From Arenivirga flava (GTDB lineage Bacteria > Actinomycetota > Actinomycetes > Actinomycetales > Microbacteriaceae), in assembly GCF_030161575.1 (NCBI RefSeq), contig NZ_BSUL01000001.1, positions 434,001 to 498,000 of the forward strand: a DNA stretch of 64,000 nucleotides. The letters are read 5' to 3'. Numbering within the stretch: the stretch's first letter is position 1; every line of letters starts with the position of its first letter. The position numbers were made by a program, and so were the translations under genes. Shown one piece after another: positions 45,091-54,462 of this stretch. The notes under the pieces were generated by a model. It did no database searches. It worked only from the letters and a program-made list of their open reading frames with translations, and was not told the DNA's origin.

Positions 45091-46191
45091 ATGCCCTTCG
45101 CCGACGAGCTGCTCGGCCCCGAGCAGGCCGCCGCCATGACGCGCAGCATCGCCGGCGCCCTCGGTCGGCGCCCCGAATCGCTCGCCGCCGCCGAGTCCGC
45201 GCTCGCGCCCCTGGCCCTGCGCGAGCGGGCCGATCTGCTGCGCGACGCACTGCTGGCGGATGCACCGGCCGGCTACCCGGCTCTCGCCCGCCTCGTGCGC
45301 GACGCGGCCGCCGACCCGGCGCTCACCGGATGGACGATCTGGCCCGTCCTCGGCGCGATCGCCCAGCGCGCCGTGGAGGACGGAGGAGCGGAGGCGTTCG
45401 ACGACGCGATGGCGCTGCAGGCCGAGCTGACGGGCAGGCTGACGGCCGAGTTCTCCGTCCGCACACTGCTGCGGCACGACCCCGACCGCGGCCTCGCCAT
45501 CATGCTCGGCTGGACGACGCACCCCGACGAGCACGTGCGCCGGCTCGCCAGCGAGGGCAGCCGCCCGTTCCTGCCGTGGGGCCTGCGCGTGCCGGCGCTC
45601 GTCGCACGCCCGGAGGCGACCCTGCCCATCCTCGATGCGCTGGAGCGCGACGAGAGCGAGTACGTGCGCCGCTCGGTCGCGAACCACCTCAACGACCTCA
45701 GCCGCGAGCACGGCGTGCTCGTCGTCGCGACGGCGGCGCGATGGCTCGAGCGCCCAGCGCCGACGACCCCCGCCCTCGTGCGCCACGCGCTGCGCACCCT
45801 CGTCAAGCGCGGCGACCCGGCGGCGCTCGCCCTGCTCGGCTTCGCCCCGGCGAGCATCGAGGTCGACGGCCCGGTGCTCGACGCCGTCTCGGTGCCGATG
45901 GAGGGCTCGATCGGCTTCTCCGCCGAGCTTCGCAATGCCGGCGACGAGCCCGCCCGCATCGCGATCGACTACGTCGTGCACCACCGCAAGGCGAACGGCG
46001 CGTTCACGACCAAGACCTTCAAGCTGACGACGGCCGCGCTGCAACCGGGCGAGCGGATGCGCGTGGAGCGCCGCCACCCGTTCCGCACGATCACGACCCG
46101 CCGCTACCACCTCGGCGAGCACGCCATCGCCCTGCAGGTCAACGGGGTCGCCACCGAGCCCGCGCGCTTCGAGCTCGTCGCGGCGGAGTAG
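45091..46191 (+). CDS. alkC: DNA alkylation repair protein, AlkC-like (HEAT repeats plus Ig-like domain)
   Basis: A 366-residue protein. The first 250 residues are HEAT-like helices: VRTLLRHDPDRGLAIMLGWTTHPDEHVRRLASEGSRPFLPWG and ESEYVRRSVANHLNDLSREHG, the hallmark of AlkC/AlkD-type glycosylases that remove alkylated bases. The last 100 residues (SIGFSAELRNAGDEPARIAIDYVVHHRKANG...GEHAIALQVNG) look like an Ig-like beta domain, as known for AlkC. Start ATG 45091 lacks a strong ribosome site. It is convergent with recQ, with only five bases between them. Confidence 0.85.
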   Translation: MPFADELLGPEQAAAMTRSIAGALGRRPESLAAAESALAPLALRERADLLRDALLADAPAGYPALARLVRDAAADPALTGWTIWPVLGAIAQRAVEDGGAEAFDDAMALQAELTGRLTAEFSVRTLLRHDPDRGLAIMLGWTTHPDEHVRRLASEGSRPFLPWGLRVPALVARPEATLPILDALERDESEYVRRSVANHLNDLSREHGVLVVATAARWLERPAPTTPALVRHALRTLVKRGDPAALALLGFAPASIEVDGPVLDAVSVPMEGSIGFSAELRNAGDEPARIAIDYVVHHRKANGAFTTKTFKLTTAALQPGERMRVERRHPFRTITTRRYHLGEHAIALQVNGVATEPARFELVAAE

Positions 46192-46196
46192 GACCC

Positions 46197-48344
46197 CTAC
46201 CCCACGCTCGCCAGCGCGAACGGCAGCACCGCATCCGCTCCCGCCCGGCGCAGCGCGCGCCCGGCGACGGTCAGCGTCCAGCGTGAGTCGACGAGGTCGT
46301 CGACGAGCAGCACCGGCCCGCGGTGCCCTGCGAGCGCCGCGGCCAGCGCGGGGCCGACCGCGAAGCCCTCCCACACGCCGCTGAGCCGGTAGGCGCTGTT
46401 CACCGAGCCGTCGCCTCGACGGGTCGGGGCGCCGTCGAGGTCGAGGGTGCCGAGCAGCGGCAGGCGGCCGATGGTCGAGACGGCCTGCGCGAGCGATCCG
46501 ACCAGTTGGGGGCGGCCGCGCGAGGGCATCGCGACGACGGCGGTCGGGCGCTCCGCCCAGGGCCAGTCCTTGAGGGTGCGCACGCAGGCGTCCACGAGCG
46601 GCGCGGGAACGGGCCCGTCCGCGGCGCCTGGCGCGAAGAGCGTGCGCAGCGGGCCGCCCCAGCCGAGGTCGGTGAGGCGCGCGACGACGCGGCCCTCGAG
46701 CACGCGCTCGCCCGGGTCGAGCTTGCCGCGCACGGGCACGCCGAGCGACTCCATGCCGCTGGGCCACTGGGCGCGCGGGGCGATCTCGACCCCGACCCCG
46801 TCGAGGGCGCGGGCGGCGTCGCCCGAGGCGTCCTCGGGCACGTCGCCGGGGTACCAGGCCCCGGCGCAGACGTCGCAGCGGCCGCAGGGGGCGGCGGCGG
46901 GGTCGTCGAGCTGCTCCTGCAGCAGCTGCATGCGGCACGAGCCGGTGCGCTCGTAGTCGAGCATCGCCTGCTGCTCGTCCTCCCGGGCCCGCGCGACGCG
47001 CTCGTAGCGGTCCGCGTCGTAGGTCCACGGATGGCCGGTGGACACCCATCCGCTTTGCACCCGACGCACGGCGCCGTCGACGTCGAGCACCTTGAGCAGC
47101 AGCTCGAGGGTGGTGCGCTTGATGTCGACGAGCCCCTCGAGCGCGATGGTCGACAGCGGACGCTCGGTGTCGAGCGCGGCCAGCACGGCCTCGGCGCGCT
47201 GCTCGGTGGGCATGGAGGCGCTGGCGAAGTACTGCCAGATGTCGCGGTCCTCCGGCCCCGGCAGCAGCAGCACGTCGGCGTTGTCGACGCCGCGGCCGGC
47301 GCGGCCGATCTGCTGGTAGTACGCGACGGGGGATGAGGGCGCGCCGAGGTGCACCACGAAGCCCAGGTCGGGCTTGTCGAAGCCCATACCGAGAGCGCTG
47401 GTCGCGACGAGCGCCTTGAGCTCGTTGCGCTTGAGCTGCTGCTCCAGCTGCGCGCGCTCCTCGCTGTCGGTTCGCCCCGTGTACGCGGCCACCGCGTGCC
47501 CGGCCCGACTCAGCAGCCGCGCGGTGTCCTCGGCGCCCGAGACGGTCAGCGAGTAGACGATGCCGCTGCCCGGCAGCTCGCGCAGGTGCGCGAGCAGCCA
47601 GCCCAGCCGGGCCCGCGCATCCGGCAGCCGCAGCACGCCGAGGCGCAGCGAGGCGCGGGCGAGCGAGCCGCGGATCGTGAACACCGGCGCGCTCGACCCC
47701 GAGGTCAGCTGCTCCTCGACGTCGGACACCACCCGCGAGTTCGCGGTCGCGGTGGTCGCCAGCACGGGCACGCCCTCGGGCAGCGAGCGGATGAGGGCGG
47801 CCAGCCGCCGGTAGTCGGGCCGGAAGTCGTGCCCCCAGTCGCTGATGCAGTGCGCCTCGTCCACCACCAGCAGCCCCATGCGCGCCACGAGCGACGGCAG
47901 CTGCTCCTCGCGGAACCGCGGGTTGTTGAGCCGCTCGGGGCTGACGAGCAGCACATCGACCTCGTCGGCGGCCAGCGCCGCCTGCGCCTGCTGCCACTCG
48001 TGCGCGTTCGCGGAGTTCACCGACACGGCCCGCACCCCGGCGCGCGCCGCCGCCTCGACCTGGTCGCGCATGAGCGCCAGCAGCGGCGAGACGAGCAGCG
48101 TCGGCCCCGCACCGCGCCGTCGCAGCAGCAGCGACGCCAGGAAGTACACGGCCGACTTGCCCCATCCGGTGCGCTGCACCACCAGGGCGCGCCGCCGGTG
48201 CTCCACCAGCGCGGAGATGGCCTCGAGCTGGCCGTCGTGGAAGACCGCATCCGCTCGCCCCGTCAGGGCGCGCAGCGCCTCGAGCGCCTCGTCGGTCAGC
48301 TCGGCGGAGGGGGCGTCGTGCGCTAGGTGGCTCATCCGCACCAT
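46197..48344 (-). CDS. recQ: RecQ-family DNA helicase fused to a phosphoribosyltransferase-like domain
   Basis: A protein of about 715 residues. The helicase has VVQRTGWGKSAVYF (Walker A), VVDEAHCISDWGHDFRPDYRRL (Walker B, aromatic loop), ATTATAN, and the second-lobe ALGMGFDKPDLGFVVHLGAP and QQIGRAGR. Four cysteines (SCRMQLL...CGRCDVC) form the RecQ zinc site. The last 170 residues form a separate part ending GPVLLVDDLVDSRWTLTVAGRALRRAGA, which resembles a PRPP-binding motif. Start ATG 48344 or 48335. RecQ unwinds DNA in repair; the role of the fused domain is unknown. Confidence 0.92.
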   Translation of the reverse strand: MVRMSHLAHDAPSAELTDEALEALRALTGRADAVFHDGQLEAISALVEHRRRALVVQRTGWGKSAVYFLASLLLRRRGAGPTLLVSPLLALMRDQVEAAARAGVRAVSVNSANAHEWQQAQAALAADEVDVLLVSPERLNNPRFREEQLPSLVARMGLLVVDEAHCISDWGHDFRPDYRRLAALIRSLPEGVPVLATTATANSRVVSDVEEQLTSGSSAPVFTIRGSLARASLRLGVLRLPDARARLGWLLAHLRELPGSGIVYSLTVSGAEDTARLLSRAGHAVAAYTGRTDSEERAQLEQQLKRNELKALVATSALGMGFDKPDLGFVVHLGAPSSPVAYYQQIGRAGRGVDNADVLLLPGPEDRDIWQYFASASMPTEQRAEAVLAALDTERPLSTIALEGLVDIKRTTLELLLKVLDVDGAVRRVQSGWVSTGHPWTYDADRYERVARAREDEQQAMLDYERTGSCRMQLLQEQLDDPAAAPCGRCDVCAGAWYPGDVPEDASGDAARALDGVGVEIAPRAQWPSGMESLGVPVRGKLDPGERVLEGRVVARLTDLGWGGPLRTLFAPGAADGPVPAPLVDACVRTLKDWPWAERPTAVVAMPSRGRPQLVGSLAQAVSTIGRLPLLGTLDLDGAPTRRGDGSVNSAYRLSGVWEGFAVGPALAAALAGHRGPVLLVDDLVDSRWTLTVAGRALRRAGADAVLPFALASVG

Positions 48345-48404
48345 GGTCGCAGGAACCGCCGACACCGGCTGCGAGGATGGACGCACCGTCAGAGAGGACA
48401 CCCC

Positions 48405-49408
48405 ATGCAGCACCACCCCGCCCCCGTCTCGACCGCGAGCTCTCCGCCATCGGCCTCGGCACCTGGCAGCTCGGCGCCGACTGGGGCGACGTCTCCGAGG
48501 ACGACGCGCTCGCCGTGCTGCGCGCCTCCGCCGACGCCGGAGTCACCCTCTTCGACACCGCCGACGTCTACGGCGACGGCCGCTCCGAGGCGCTCATCGG
48601 CGCCTTCCTGGCCGAGCGGACGGCCGAGCGAGCGGATGCGGGCGTCACCGTCGCCACGAAGATGGGCCGCCGGCTGCCCCAGGAGCCGGGCAACTACACC
48701 CCCGAGCACTTCGCGGAGTGGACCCGTCGCTCGCGCCTGAACCTCGGCGTCGACCGCCTCGACCTGGTGCAGCTGCACTGCCCGCCGAGCGCCGTCATCG
48801 ACGACGACGCCACCTACGACGCGCTCGACGCCCTCGTCGCCGAGGGCTCCATCGCCGCCTACGGGGTCTCCGTCGAGACCAGCGACCAGGCGCTCGCCGC
48901 CATCGCGCGCCCGAACGTCGCGAACGTGCAGATCATCATCAACCCGTTCCGCCTCAAGCCCCTCGACGCGGTGCTGCCGGCGGCGGCGGATGCGGGCGTG
49001 GCGATCTTCGCGCGCGTCCCGCTGGCCAGCGGCCTGCTGAGCGGCAAGTACACCGCCGAGACGACCTTCGCCGAGAACGACCACCGCACCTACAACCGCG
49101 ACGGCTCGGCGTTCGACCAGGGCGAGACGTTCTCGGGCGTCGACTTCGCCACCGGCCTCGAGGCGGTGCGCGAGCTGCAGACGGCGCTGCCCGACGGCGT
49201 GAGCCTCCCGGCCGCGACGCTCGCCTGGATCGCCGGCCTGCGCGGCGTGACCACCGTCATCCCCGGAGCCCGCAACCTGCGGCAGGCCGAGTCGAACGCC
49301 GCCGCCGCGCAGCTGCTCGACGACCGCACCGACCTCTCCGGCTTCGACGCCGCCGTGCACGAGGTCTACGACCGGCTGCTGCGCGCGGAGGTGCACCCGC
49401 GCTGGTGA
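48405..49408 (+). CDS. Aldo/keto reductase (frameshifted near start)
   Basis: A roughly 334-residue aldo/keto reductase: GLGTWQLGADWG at the start, catalytic Tyr in DTADVYGDGRSE, Lys in VATKMGRR and His in LVQLHCPP, then PGARNLRQAESN at the cofactor end. The natural start is ATG 48405, eleven bases after AGAGGA, but its frame departs within C runs at 48416-48425; one extra C gives MQHHPRPRLDRELSAIGLG. An alternative start without a shift is ATG 48377 (MDAPSERTPHAA), which has no ribosome site. Physiological substrate unknown. Confidence 0.88.
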
Positions 49409-49455
49409 GGGCCGACGCGGACGTGTGCTGAGGCTCGCGCCCTAGGCTCGACGCC

Positions 49456-50044
49456 ATGAGCGCCCCGATCGTCGACCTCGCCCTGGACCTGCCCGAGCAC
49501 TGGCTGCCCGTGCCCGTCGAGCGCGACCTGCACGCCGGACGGGCCTGGGCGATCGACCTCGCCCAGCAACGGGGGCGACCCCGGCGCTCGCCGGCGCGCT
49601 CGCCGCGGAGCAGGCGCGTCTCGCGCTCGAGGAGCCGCTGATCGGCCTCGTCTTCGTGCCCGACGCCCGCGCCGAGCGCCTCGAGGCGAGCCTGCGCATC
49701 GACCTCCTGCAGGCGGAGGGGAGGGGGCGATCGACTCGCCCGAGGCCTTCCTCGCCGGCATCGAGGCGGAGGCGCGGGCCGCCGGCGCGCGCGAGGTGCG
49801 CTCGTGGTCGTCCCCGCATCCGCAGGGCGCCGTCGCCGGCATCTCGTCGGTGCAGGCCGCCGCCGGTCCGGGCGGCCGCGGCGAGGCGCTGCTGCGCAGC
49901 ACGATCGTGCTGTTCCCGGACGGCGCCGCGCAGGCTGTGCGCCTGGTGCTCGACGCGCACCCCGTCGCGAGCCCCGCGCTGCGCGATCCGCTCGCCGCTG
50001 CGAAGCGCCTCGCGACCTCGCTGCGGGCCGTGCTCGAAGCGTGA
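49456..50044 (+). CDS. Hypothetical protein, about 196 residues (two frameshifts)
   Basis: The gene starts MSAPIVDLALDLPEHWLPVPVERDLHAGRAWAIDLAQQRG. Two runs of five G (49571-49575 and 49723-49727) break the frame; one extra G in each gives a continuous protein with ATPALAGALAAEQARLALEEPLIGLVFVPDARAERLEASLRIDLLQ and ending ...GEALLRSTIVLFPDGAAQAVRLVLDAHPVASPALRDPLAAAKRLATSLRAVLEA. No family recognised; the end part resembles small proteins of type VII-associated loci that bind partner proteins, but this is only a guess. No signal peptide or membrane helix. Confidence 0.6.
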
Positions 50045-50050
50045 GCCGGA

Positions 50051-50818
50051 TCAGGCGCGCCCTTCGACCACCTTGCCGATGAGCAGGGCGTACTCGCCCG
50101 TCGAAGTCGGACGGTAGACGGGCACGCCGTGCAGCGCCGCGGCGCCGGTGAGCGCGGCGCCGAGCCGCGCGACCTCGTCCGTCTCCATCACTACGTCCAG
50201 CGTGAGCGTCAGATCACCGGGCGTTCGGCCCGTGGAGTCCTTCGACCAGAGCCGCACGAGCTTCGCGTCCTCGGGCGGCTGCACGAGCGCGCGCACCGCC
50301 TCGCCGTCGTGGAAGGCGAGCGTCGCCGCGATGCTGCCGTCGCCGCCGTTCATGGCCATCGCCGCGCCCCACCCCACGATGGGCACGCTGCGCTGGGCGC
50401 GGTTGCGCGCCGAGTCGTCGTAGAGGATCACCCCTCGCACCATCGACCACGGCAGCGAGCGGATGCGCGGCAGCGTGATGCCTTCCGCCCCGACGGACAC
50501 GGTGGTACCGCCCACGGCGGCGCGACGGAGGTTGCGATGCCGCAATCGGAGCGACTTGCGCACGGTGAAGATCATGGCCAGCAGGAAGAGCCCGCCGACG
50601 ACGAAGAAGGAGACGTGCCCGTATCCGCTGACGATGACGACCGCGAGCAACACGACGACCACGATCGACGCCAGGAGGGCGCCGACGATGCTGCCGGTAT
50701 TCCACCGGCGCGCCCGTGCGAGCAGGCGGGGCGAGAGCACGGCGTCGTGCCGGCCGCCCGCGCCGAGGTGCTCGGCCCATCGCCGATCGAGCTCGCCGGG
50801 AGGCGTCGCCGACGTCAC
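50051..50818 (-). CDS. Membrane protein with two N-terminal helices, unknown function
   Basis: A 255-residue protein starting at GTG 50818 (overlap GTGA with the upstream gene). Helices are at about residues 44-65 (IVGALLASIVVVVLLAVVIVSGYG) and 70-88 (FFVVGGLFLLAMIFTV). A PH-like beta-rich cytoplasmic domain follows (VGGTTVSVGAEGITLPRIRSLPWSMVRGVILYDD), with a helical C-terminal part. I do not recognise a named family. It shares an operon with the next gene and lies near the type VII locus. Confidence 0.7.
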   Translation of the reverse strand: MTSATPPGELDRRWAEHLGAGGRHDAVLSPRLLARARRWNTGSIVGALLASIVVVVLLAVVIVSGYGHVSFFVVGGLFLLAMIFTVRKSLRLRHRNLRRAAVGGTTVSVGAEGITLPRIRSLPWSMVRGVILYDDSARNRAQRSVPIVGWGAAMAMNGGDGSIAATLAFHDGEAVRALVQPPEDAKLVRLWSKDSTGRTPGDLTLTLDVVMETDEVARLGAALTGAAALHGVPVYRPTSTGEYALLIGKVVEGRA

Positions 50819-51465
50819 CGCACTCCGCCCTGCGCGCGCAGCGGGTTGCGGTCGTCGGGCAGCGGGCGGTCGAGGCCCTGGCGCAGCGCGGCCTGCAGCG
50901 CATCGAAGTGCGCGCCCTCGAGACGGATGAGCGGTGCGTTCAGCGTCGACTTCGCCGCGGCGCCCCAGCTCAGCCCGACGTACCCGACCCGATCCTCGTT
51001 CGCGGTCCACACCATGACGACGGCCGGGCCGCGCTTCACCTGCTCGGGCAGCGGCGTGTACGCGCCGGGGTCGCCGGAGGCGTAGGCCCCATGCAGCGCG
51101 TCGAACTGCTCCGGCGACATCGCGTGGTAGCCCTCGAAGCGCTTGTGCAGCACCGCACCGCTCGCGGCTCTGGTCCAGACGCGGGTGCCCGCGCCGACGA
51201 GCGCCATGACGGCCGCGACCGCCAGGCCGGCGGCGAGGATGATGATCGCCACAGGCAGGAAGCCCCCGCCGTATCGGTAGCGCACGCGCGAGGCGTCCTG
51301 CGCGTTCTCACGACCCTGCTCGGCGAGGTCCAGGAAGTTCGCCGCCGAGTACACGATGGCCGCGATCGCGACGATGATGGCGAGGACGGCGAGGACGGTG
51401 CGCACGGTGGAGCGGCGGCGAGCCAGCTCGGGCGCCTTGGCGAGGGTCGGATCGTAGAGGCTCAC
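50815..51465 (-). CDS. Membrane protein with two helices, unknown function
   Basis: A 216-residue protein. Start GTG 51465 is chosen because AGGA lies seven bases upstream; GTG 51471 would place it too close. It has a helix at about residues 22-45 (TVRTVLAVLAIIVAIAAIVYSAANF) and another at 70-92 (FLPVAIIILAAGLAVAAVMALVG). The soluble end has RVGYVGLSWGAAAKSTLNAPLIRLEGAHFDALQAALRQGL. No family recognised; together with 50051-50818 it forms a two-gene operon. Confidence 0.68.
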   Translation of the reverse strand: MSLYDPTLAKAPELARRRSTVRTVLAVLAIIVAIAAIVYSAANFLDLAEQGRENAQDASRVRYRYGGGFLPVAIIILAAGLAVAAVMALVGAGTRVWTRAASGAVLHKRFEGYHAMSPEQFDALHGAYASGDPGAYTPLPEQVKRGPAVVMVWTANEDRVGYVGLSWGAAAKSTLNAPLIRLEGAHFDALQAALRQGLDRPLPDDRNPLRAQGGVR

Positions 51466-51543
51466 CCGCACATCCTGCCCGTTCGGGTGACGGGGGCGCG
51501 ACTAGACTCGCCCCGACCGATCCGCATCGACCCGGGGGCTGAC

Positions 51544-51873
51544 ATGACCGATCTTCGCGAGGAGCGCTGCGCCGAGCTGCTGCCCGTCCTCTCCGCCATG
51601 ACGCCGCTGCTCATCGAGGTGCAGGGCGACAGATCGCGGGCGAAGGAGCTGCTGCCGCTCGTCGCGCAGCTGCGCGCGGTCGCATGGAAGGGCGCCGAGG
51701 GCGTCGACGCGGCACCCTACCGCCAGTGGATCGCCACCTCCGAGAGCAGCCTCGACGCCATGGAGGAGGCCCTGCGCGACGGCGATACCCAGAAGGCCTG
51801 GCAGCTGTTCGCCGACCAGTCCACCGGCGTCAATCTGCTGGGCCAGGCCTGCGCCGACTGCGCCGGCTGGTAG
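51544..51873 (+). CDS. Small helical protein, 109 residues, unknown function
   Basis: A soluble protein starting MTDLREERCAELLPVLSAMTPLLIEVQGDRSRAKELLPLVAQLRAVAWKG, nearly all helical by composition, ending QACADCAGW. The closing pair of cysteines could bind metal or form a disulphide. Start ATG 51544 has no strong ribosome site. It is alone on the plus strand between two minus-strand groups, with only six bases to the end of the lipoprotein gene. No family recognised. Confidence 0.55.
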   Translation: MTDLREERCAELLPVLSAMTPLLIEVQGDRSRAKELLPLVAQLRAVAWKGAEGVDAAPYRQWIATSESSLDAMEEALRDGDTQKAWQLFADQSTGVNLLGQACADCAGW

Positions 51874-51879
51874 ATTGGC

Positions 51880-52650
51880 TCAGCCGCAGTCGACGGCGAC
51901 GTCTTCGGGTGCGGTGACCGCCTCGGTTCCGCTCCAGTCGGCGAAGTCGATGCTGGCGTTGCCGCTCACGTCGCCGACGACCAGTCGCTGCGGCAGCGGG
52001 GCGTAGACGGCGCTGACGGTGAGGGCTCCGACCGGTGCCCCTCCCGCGCCGACGACGATCTCGGTGGTGCCGCCGCCGTCGGCCGGCGCATCCACGCCGA
52101 GCTCCGCACCCCCGAGCGCCTCGTCGATCAGCTGCGCGGGATCGGTGAGCGTGCGCCACTCCGTGACCAGGTCGTCGTCCGGGGTGAGGCACACGAAGCC
52201 CGAGACGAAGCGCTCGTCGCCCACGCGCTGCGCGTAGGCCGCGTTGCCGCGCAGGTACGCGGCGCCGTCGGCGACGATGAGCTCGAGCTCCTGGCCCTCC
52301 ACGGTCAGCTGCGCGCGGTACGCGCTGGCCGTGCCCGCGACGGCGAGGTCGATGCGACGCCCGGGCACCGGCGTGGCGTCCTCCACCGGCACCGACTCCT
52401 CGATCCATCCCTGCATCCGCCCGCCGCCGCCGGCCCGCACGGCGTCCACGACGCGCTGCAGGGCGGTGGGCCCGTCCAGCAGCCAGATACCGTTCGCTGT
52501 CTCATCGTCGATGTCGACGGCCTCGAGGTCGACCCCGGCGGGCGCCGGCGGCGGCTCGATCTCGTCGCCGACACTGCAGCCCGCCAGCGCGGCGATGGCG
52601 ATGGACGCCGCGACGAGGCGCAGCACGCGGAGCCTCCGGCGAGGGGTCAT
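51880..52650 (-). CDS. Lipoprotein, LppX/LprG-like
   Basis: A 256-residue lipoprotein. The signal has Arg-rich start, hydrophobic run and lipobox LAGC with Cys25. The mature part contains RIDLAVAGTASAYRAQLTVEGQELELIVADGAAYLRGNAAYAQRVGDERFVSGFVCL, which resembles the beta-sheet core of LppX/LprAFG lipid-binding lipoproteins or related DUFs. The start ATG overlaps the stop of the upstream gene (ATGA). Its place near a type VII locus may be meaningful, but no direct link is seen. Confidence 0.65.
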   Translation of the reverse strand: MTPRRRLRVLRLVAASIAIAALAGCSVGDEIEPPPAPAGVDLEAVDIDDETANGIWLLDGPTALQRVVDAVRAGGGGRMQGWIEESVPVEDATPVPGRRIDLAVAGTASAYRAQLTVEGQELELIVADGAAYLRGNAAYAQRVGDERFVSGFVCLTPDDDLVTEWRTLTDPAQLIDEALGGAELGVDAPADGGGTTEIVVGAGGAPVGALTVSAVYAPLPQRLVVGDVSGNASIDFADWSGTEAVTAPEDVAVDCG

Positions 52651-53243
52651 CGGGCGTCGGCGACGCACGCGCTGCGCGCGCCCTGCTCGTCGAGCGCGGC
52701 GGCGTCGAGGCTGACCTCCGCATCGGCGTTCGCGTGCGGTCGCACCACGAAGCAGGTGCCGTCGTCGAAGCCGCCCTGCGCGAGCGGCAGGCCGACCGGG
52801 AACCAGGCCTCGTCGCCGCTGCGGACCAGCTGCGACATGTCGAGCACTTCGCCGCCGTTGACGACGTAGAGGTCGACCGGCTCCTCGGCGCCGGTCCAGG
52901 TGAGGTGCGCGTTGCCCTGCCCGACCTCGAGCTGCACGTCGTCGACCCGGTCGGGGCCGTCGGAGAGCAGCCAGAGCACCAGGAACACGCCCGCGGCGAT
53001 GAGGGCGGCCAGGGTCAGCGCGACGGAGACGATGAAGGCGGGGTGCTTCCAGAGCGGCCGGGGCTTCGCGACGGTCTCGTCGAGCTCCGGGATCACGCTC
53101 TCCGTCGCGACGATCGGTCGCTTGGCCGCGGTGGGCGCGCCGGTTGCGCCGATGTCGGTCTGGCCCGACTCCCGGCCGAGCACGCGACGGCGTCCGCCAG
53201 CGGATGAGGGCGCCGCGTTCGGGGCGCGGTTCACGTCGGTCAC
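52647..53243 (-). CDS. Single-span membrane protein with extracellular beta domain
   Basis: A 198-residue protein: about 60 polar residues, a helix at about residues 61-82 (AFIVSVALTLAALIAAGVFLVLWLL), then an outer beta-rich domain (VDDVQLEVGQGNAHLTWTGAEEPVDLYVVNGGEVLD) with two cysteines (GTCFVVRP, SACVADAR) that could pair. Start GTG 53243 has GGGGA five bases before. It is upstream of and coupled to the lipoprotein gene, and divergent from the secreted protein 53343-54440. No family recognised. Confidence 0.65.
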   Translation of the reverse strand: MTDVNRAPNAAPSSAGGRRRVLGRESGQTDIGATGAPTAAKRPIVATESVIPELDETVAKPRPLWKHPAFIVSVALTLAALIAAGVFLVLWLLSDGPDRVDDVQLEVGQGNAHLTWTGAEEPVDLYVVNGGEVLDMSQLVRSGDEAWFPVGLPLAQGGFDDGTCFVVRPHANADAEVSLDAAALDEQGARSACVADAR

Positions 53244-53342
53244 GAACGTCCCCTGCAGATTCGAGTCGCGCCACCTGCTGGCGACGACTGGTGGGTATTG
53301 TCTAACACACGGTCCGAGGCGACGTGAGGGGGTCGACACCGC

Positions 53343-54440
53343 ATGGTGCTGCACCACCGTGTCCGCGCCCTCGGAGCGGTCGCCTCCCTGGCCCTCGTCG
53401 CGATGCTCGGCATCGCCGCTGCTCCTGCCGCTGCGCAGCCACGAGCGGATGAGGCCGCCGTGGGCGCGGGCAACCAGGTCTCAATCCCGTACCTCGGCGA
53501 GATCCAGGTGACGCCGGCGGAGGGCTGGCGCTTCGACGACTGCGCCGCGGTGCTCGCTGCCACGCCGCTGGCCACCGGATGCACCCCCGAGCAGCTCGTC
53601 TTCTCCGCCGCGGAGTACGACTCCGACGCGGCCCCGGTCCGGGTGCCGGTCGCGCAGTCGAACGGCACCGTCTCGCTCGTGGTCGACTACGTGGTCGCGC
53701 TCGAGCCCCCGGAGGCGCCGGCCTTCGCCGAGGCCGTCTACGGCTATCCGCTGCCGGCCGGCGGGCGCGTCCTCATCCCGCTCAGCGACCTCGGCGCGGT
53801 CTGCACCGCCTGCGACGAGTCGGGCGGGCCGCGGGTGCGGGTCGACTCCGTCTCGCCGGCGTCGGCCGGGACGGTCGAGGTGACCGCGACGCATCTCGTG
53901 CTCGCGGCCGCACCTTCGTACACCGGCAACGTCGAGCTGGCGCTGCGGATCGGCGACGATGTCGGGCAGTGGAGTGCGACCACGGTGCTGCAGTTGCGGC
54001 TCGTCGAGTCCTCCGCCGAAGGCGCGGGTGCGCTGCACGTGCTCGTGCAGATGGACCCCGGCGGCGTGACGCAGCTCGACCTGACCGCCTTCGTCGACGC
54101 CGACGAGGCCCGGGTGATCGGATGCGGCGCCGCCGCGGAGGGCACGGTGTCGTGCGCTCCGGGCGGCACGGCGACCGTCTCCGGCTCGACGCGCGACGTC
54201 GACCAGTTCTCGTTCCACATCGTCGATGCCGCCGGTGATCAGAGCACCGGCAGCGTGACGCTGATCCGGCCCGGCTCCGAGGTCGTGCCGGACCTGGACG
54301 GACCCGTCCTCGCCGGCGCGATCGGCGAGGACGAGCTCGCCGCGATCGTGCCCGCCACCATCCCCGTCGACGGGGCCGTCGAGGAGGGGACGGGCGTGCT
54401 GACGCCCATCCTCGGTGTCCTCGACCGCCTCGGCGCGTGA
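53343..54440 (+). CDS. Secreted protein, type VII locus, unknown function
   Basis: A 365-residue exported protein. Signal peptide at residues 1-31 (hydrophobic ALGAVASLALVAMLGIAAAP, AxA-like end AAAQP). The mature protein is rich in Val, Thr and Asp with cysteines in pairs (DDCAAVLAATPLATGC; GAVCTACD; VIGCGAAAEGTVSC), suggesting repeated Ig- or cadherin-like beta domains stabilised by disulphides. No C-terminal anchor. It lies 22 bases upstream of the FHA-EssC gene, so it may be an outside part of the secretion system; family not recognised. Confidence 0.6.
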   Translation: MVLHHRVRALGAVASLALVAMLGIAAAPAAAQPRADEAAVGAGNQVSIPYLGEIQVTPAEGWRFDDCAAVLAATPLATGCTPEQLVFSAAEYDSDAAPVRVPVAQSNGTVSLVVDYVVALEPPEAPAFAEAVYGYPLPAGGRVLIPLSDLGAVCTACDESGGPRVRVDSVSPASAGTVEVTATHLVLAAAPSYTGNVELALRIGDDVGQWSATTVLQLRLVESSAEGAGALHVLVQMDPGGVTQLDLTAFVDADEARVIGCGAAAEGTVSCAPGGTATVSGSTRDVDQFSFHIVDAAGDQSTGSVTLIRPGSEVVPDLDGPVLAGAIGEDELAAIVPATIPVDGAVEEGTGVLTPILGVLDRLGA

Positions 54441-54462
54441 CCCCGCCCGGAAGGCTGAACCG

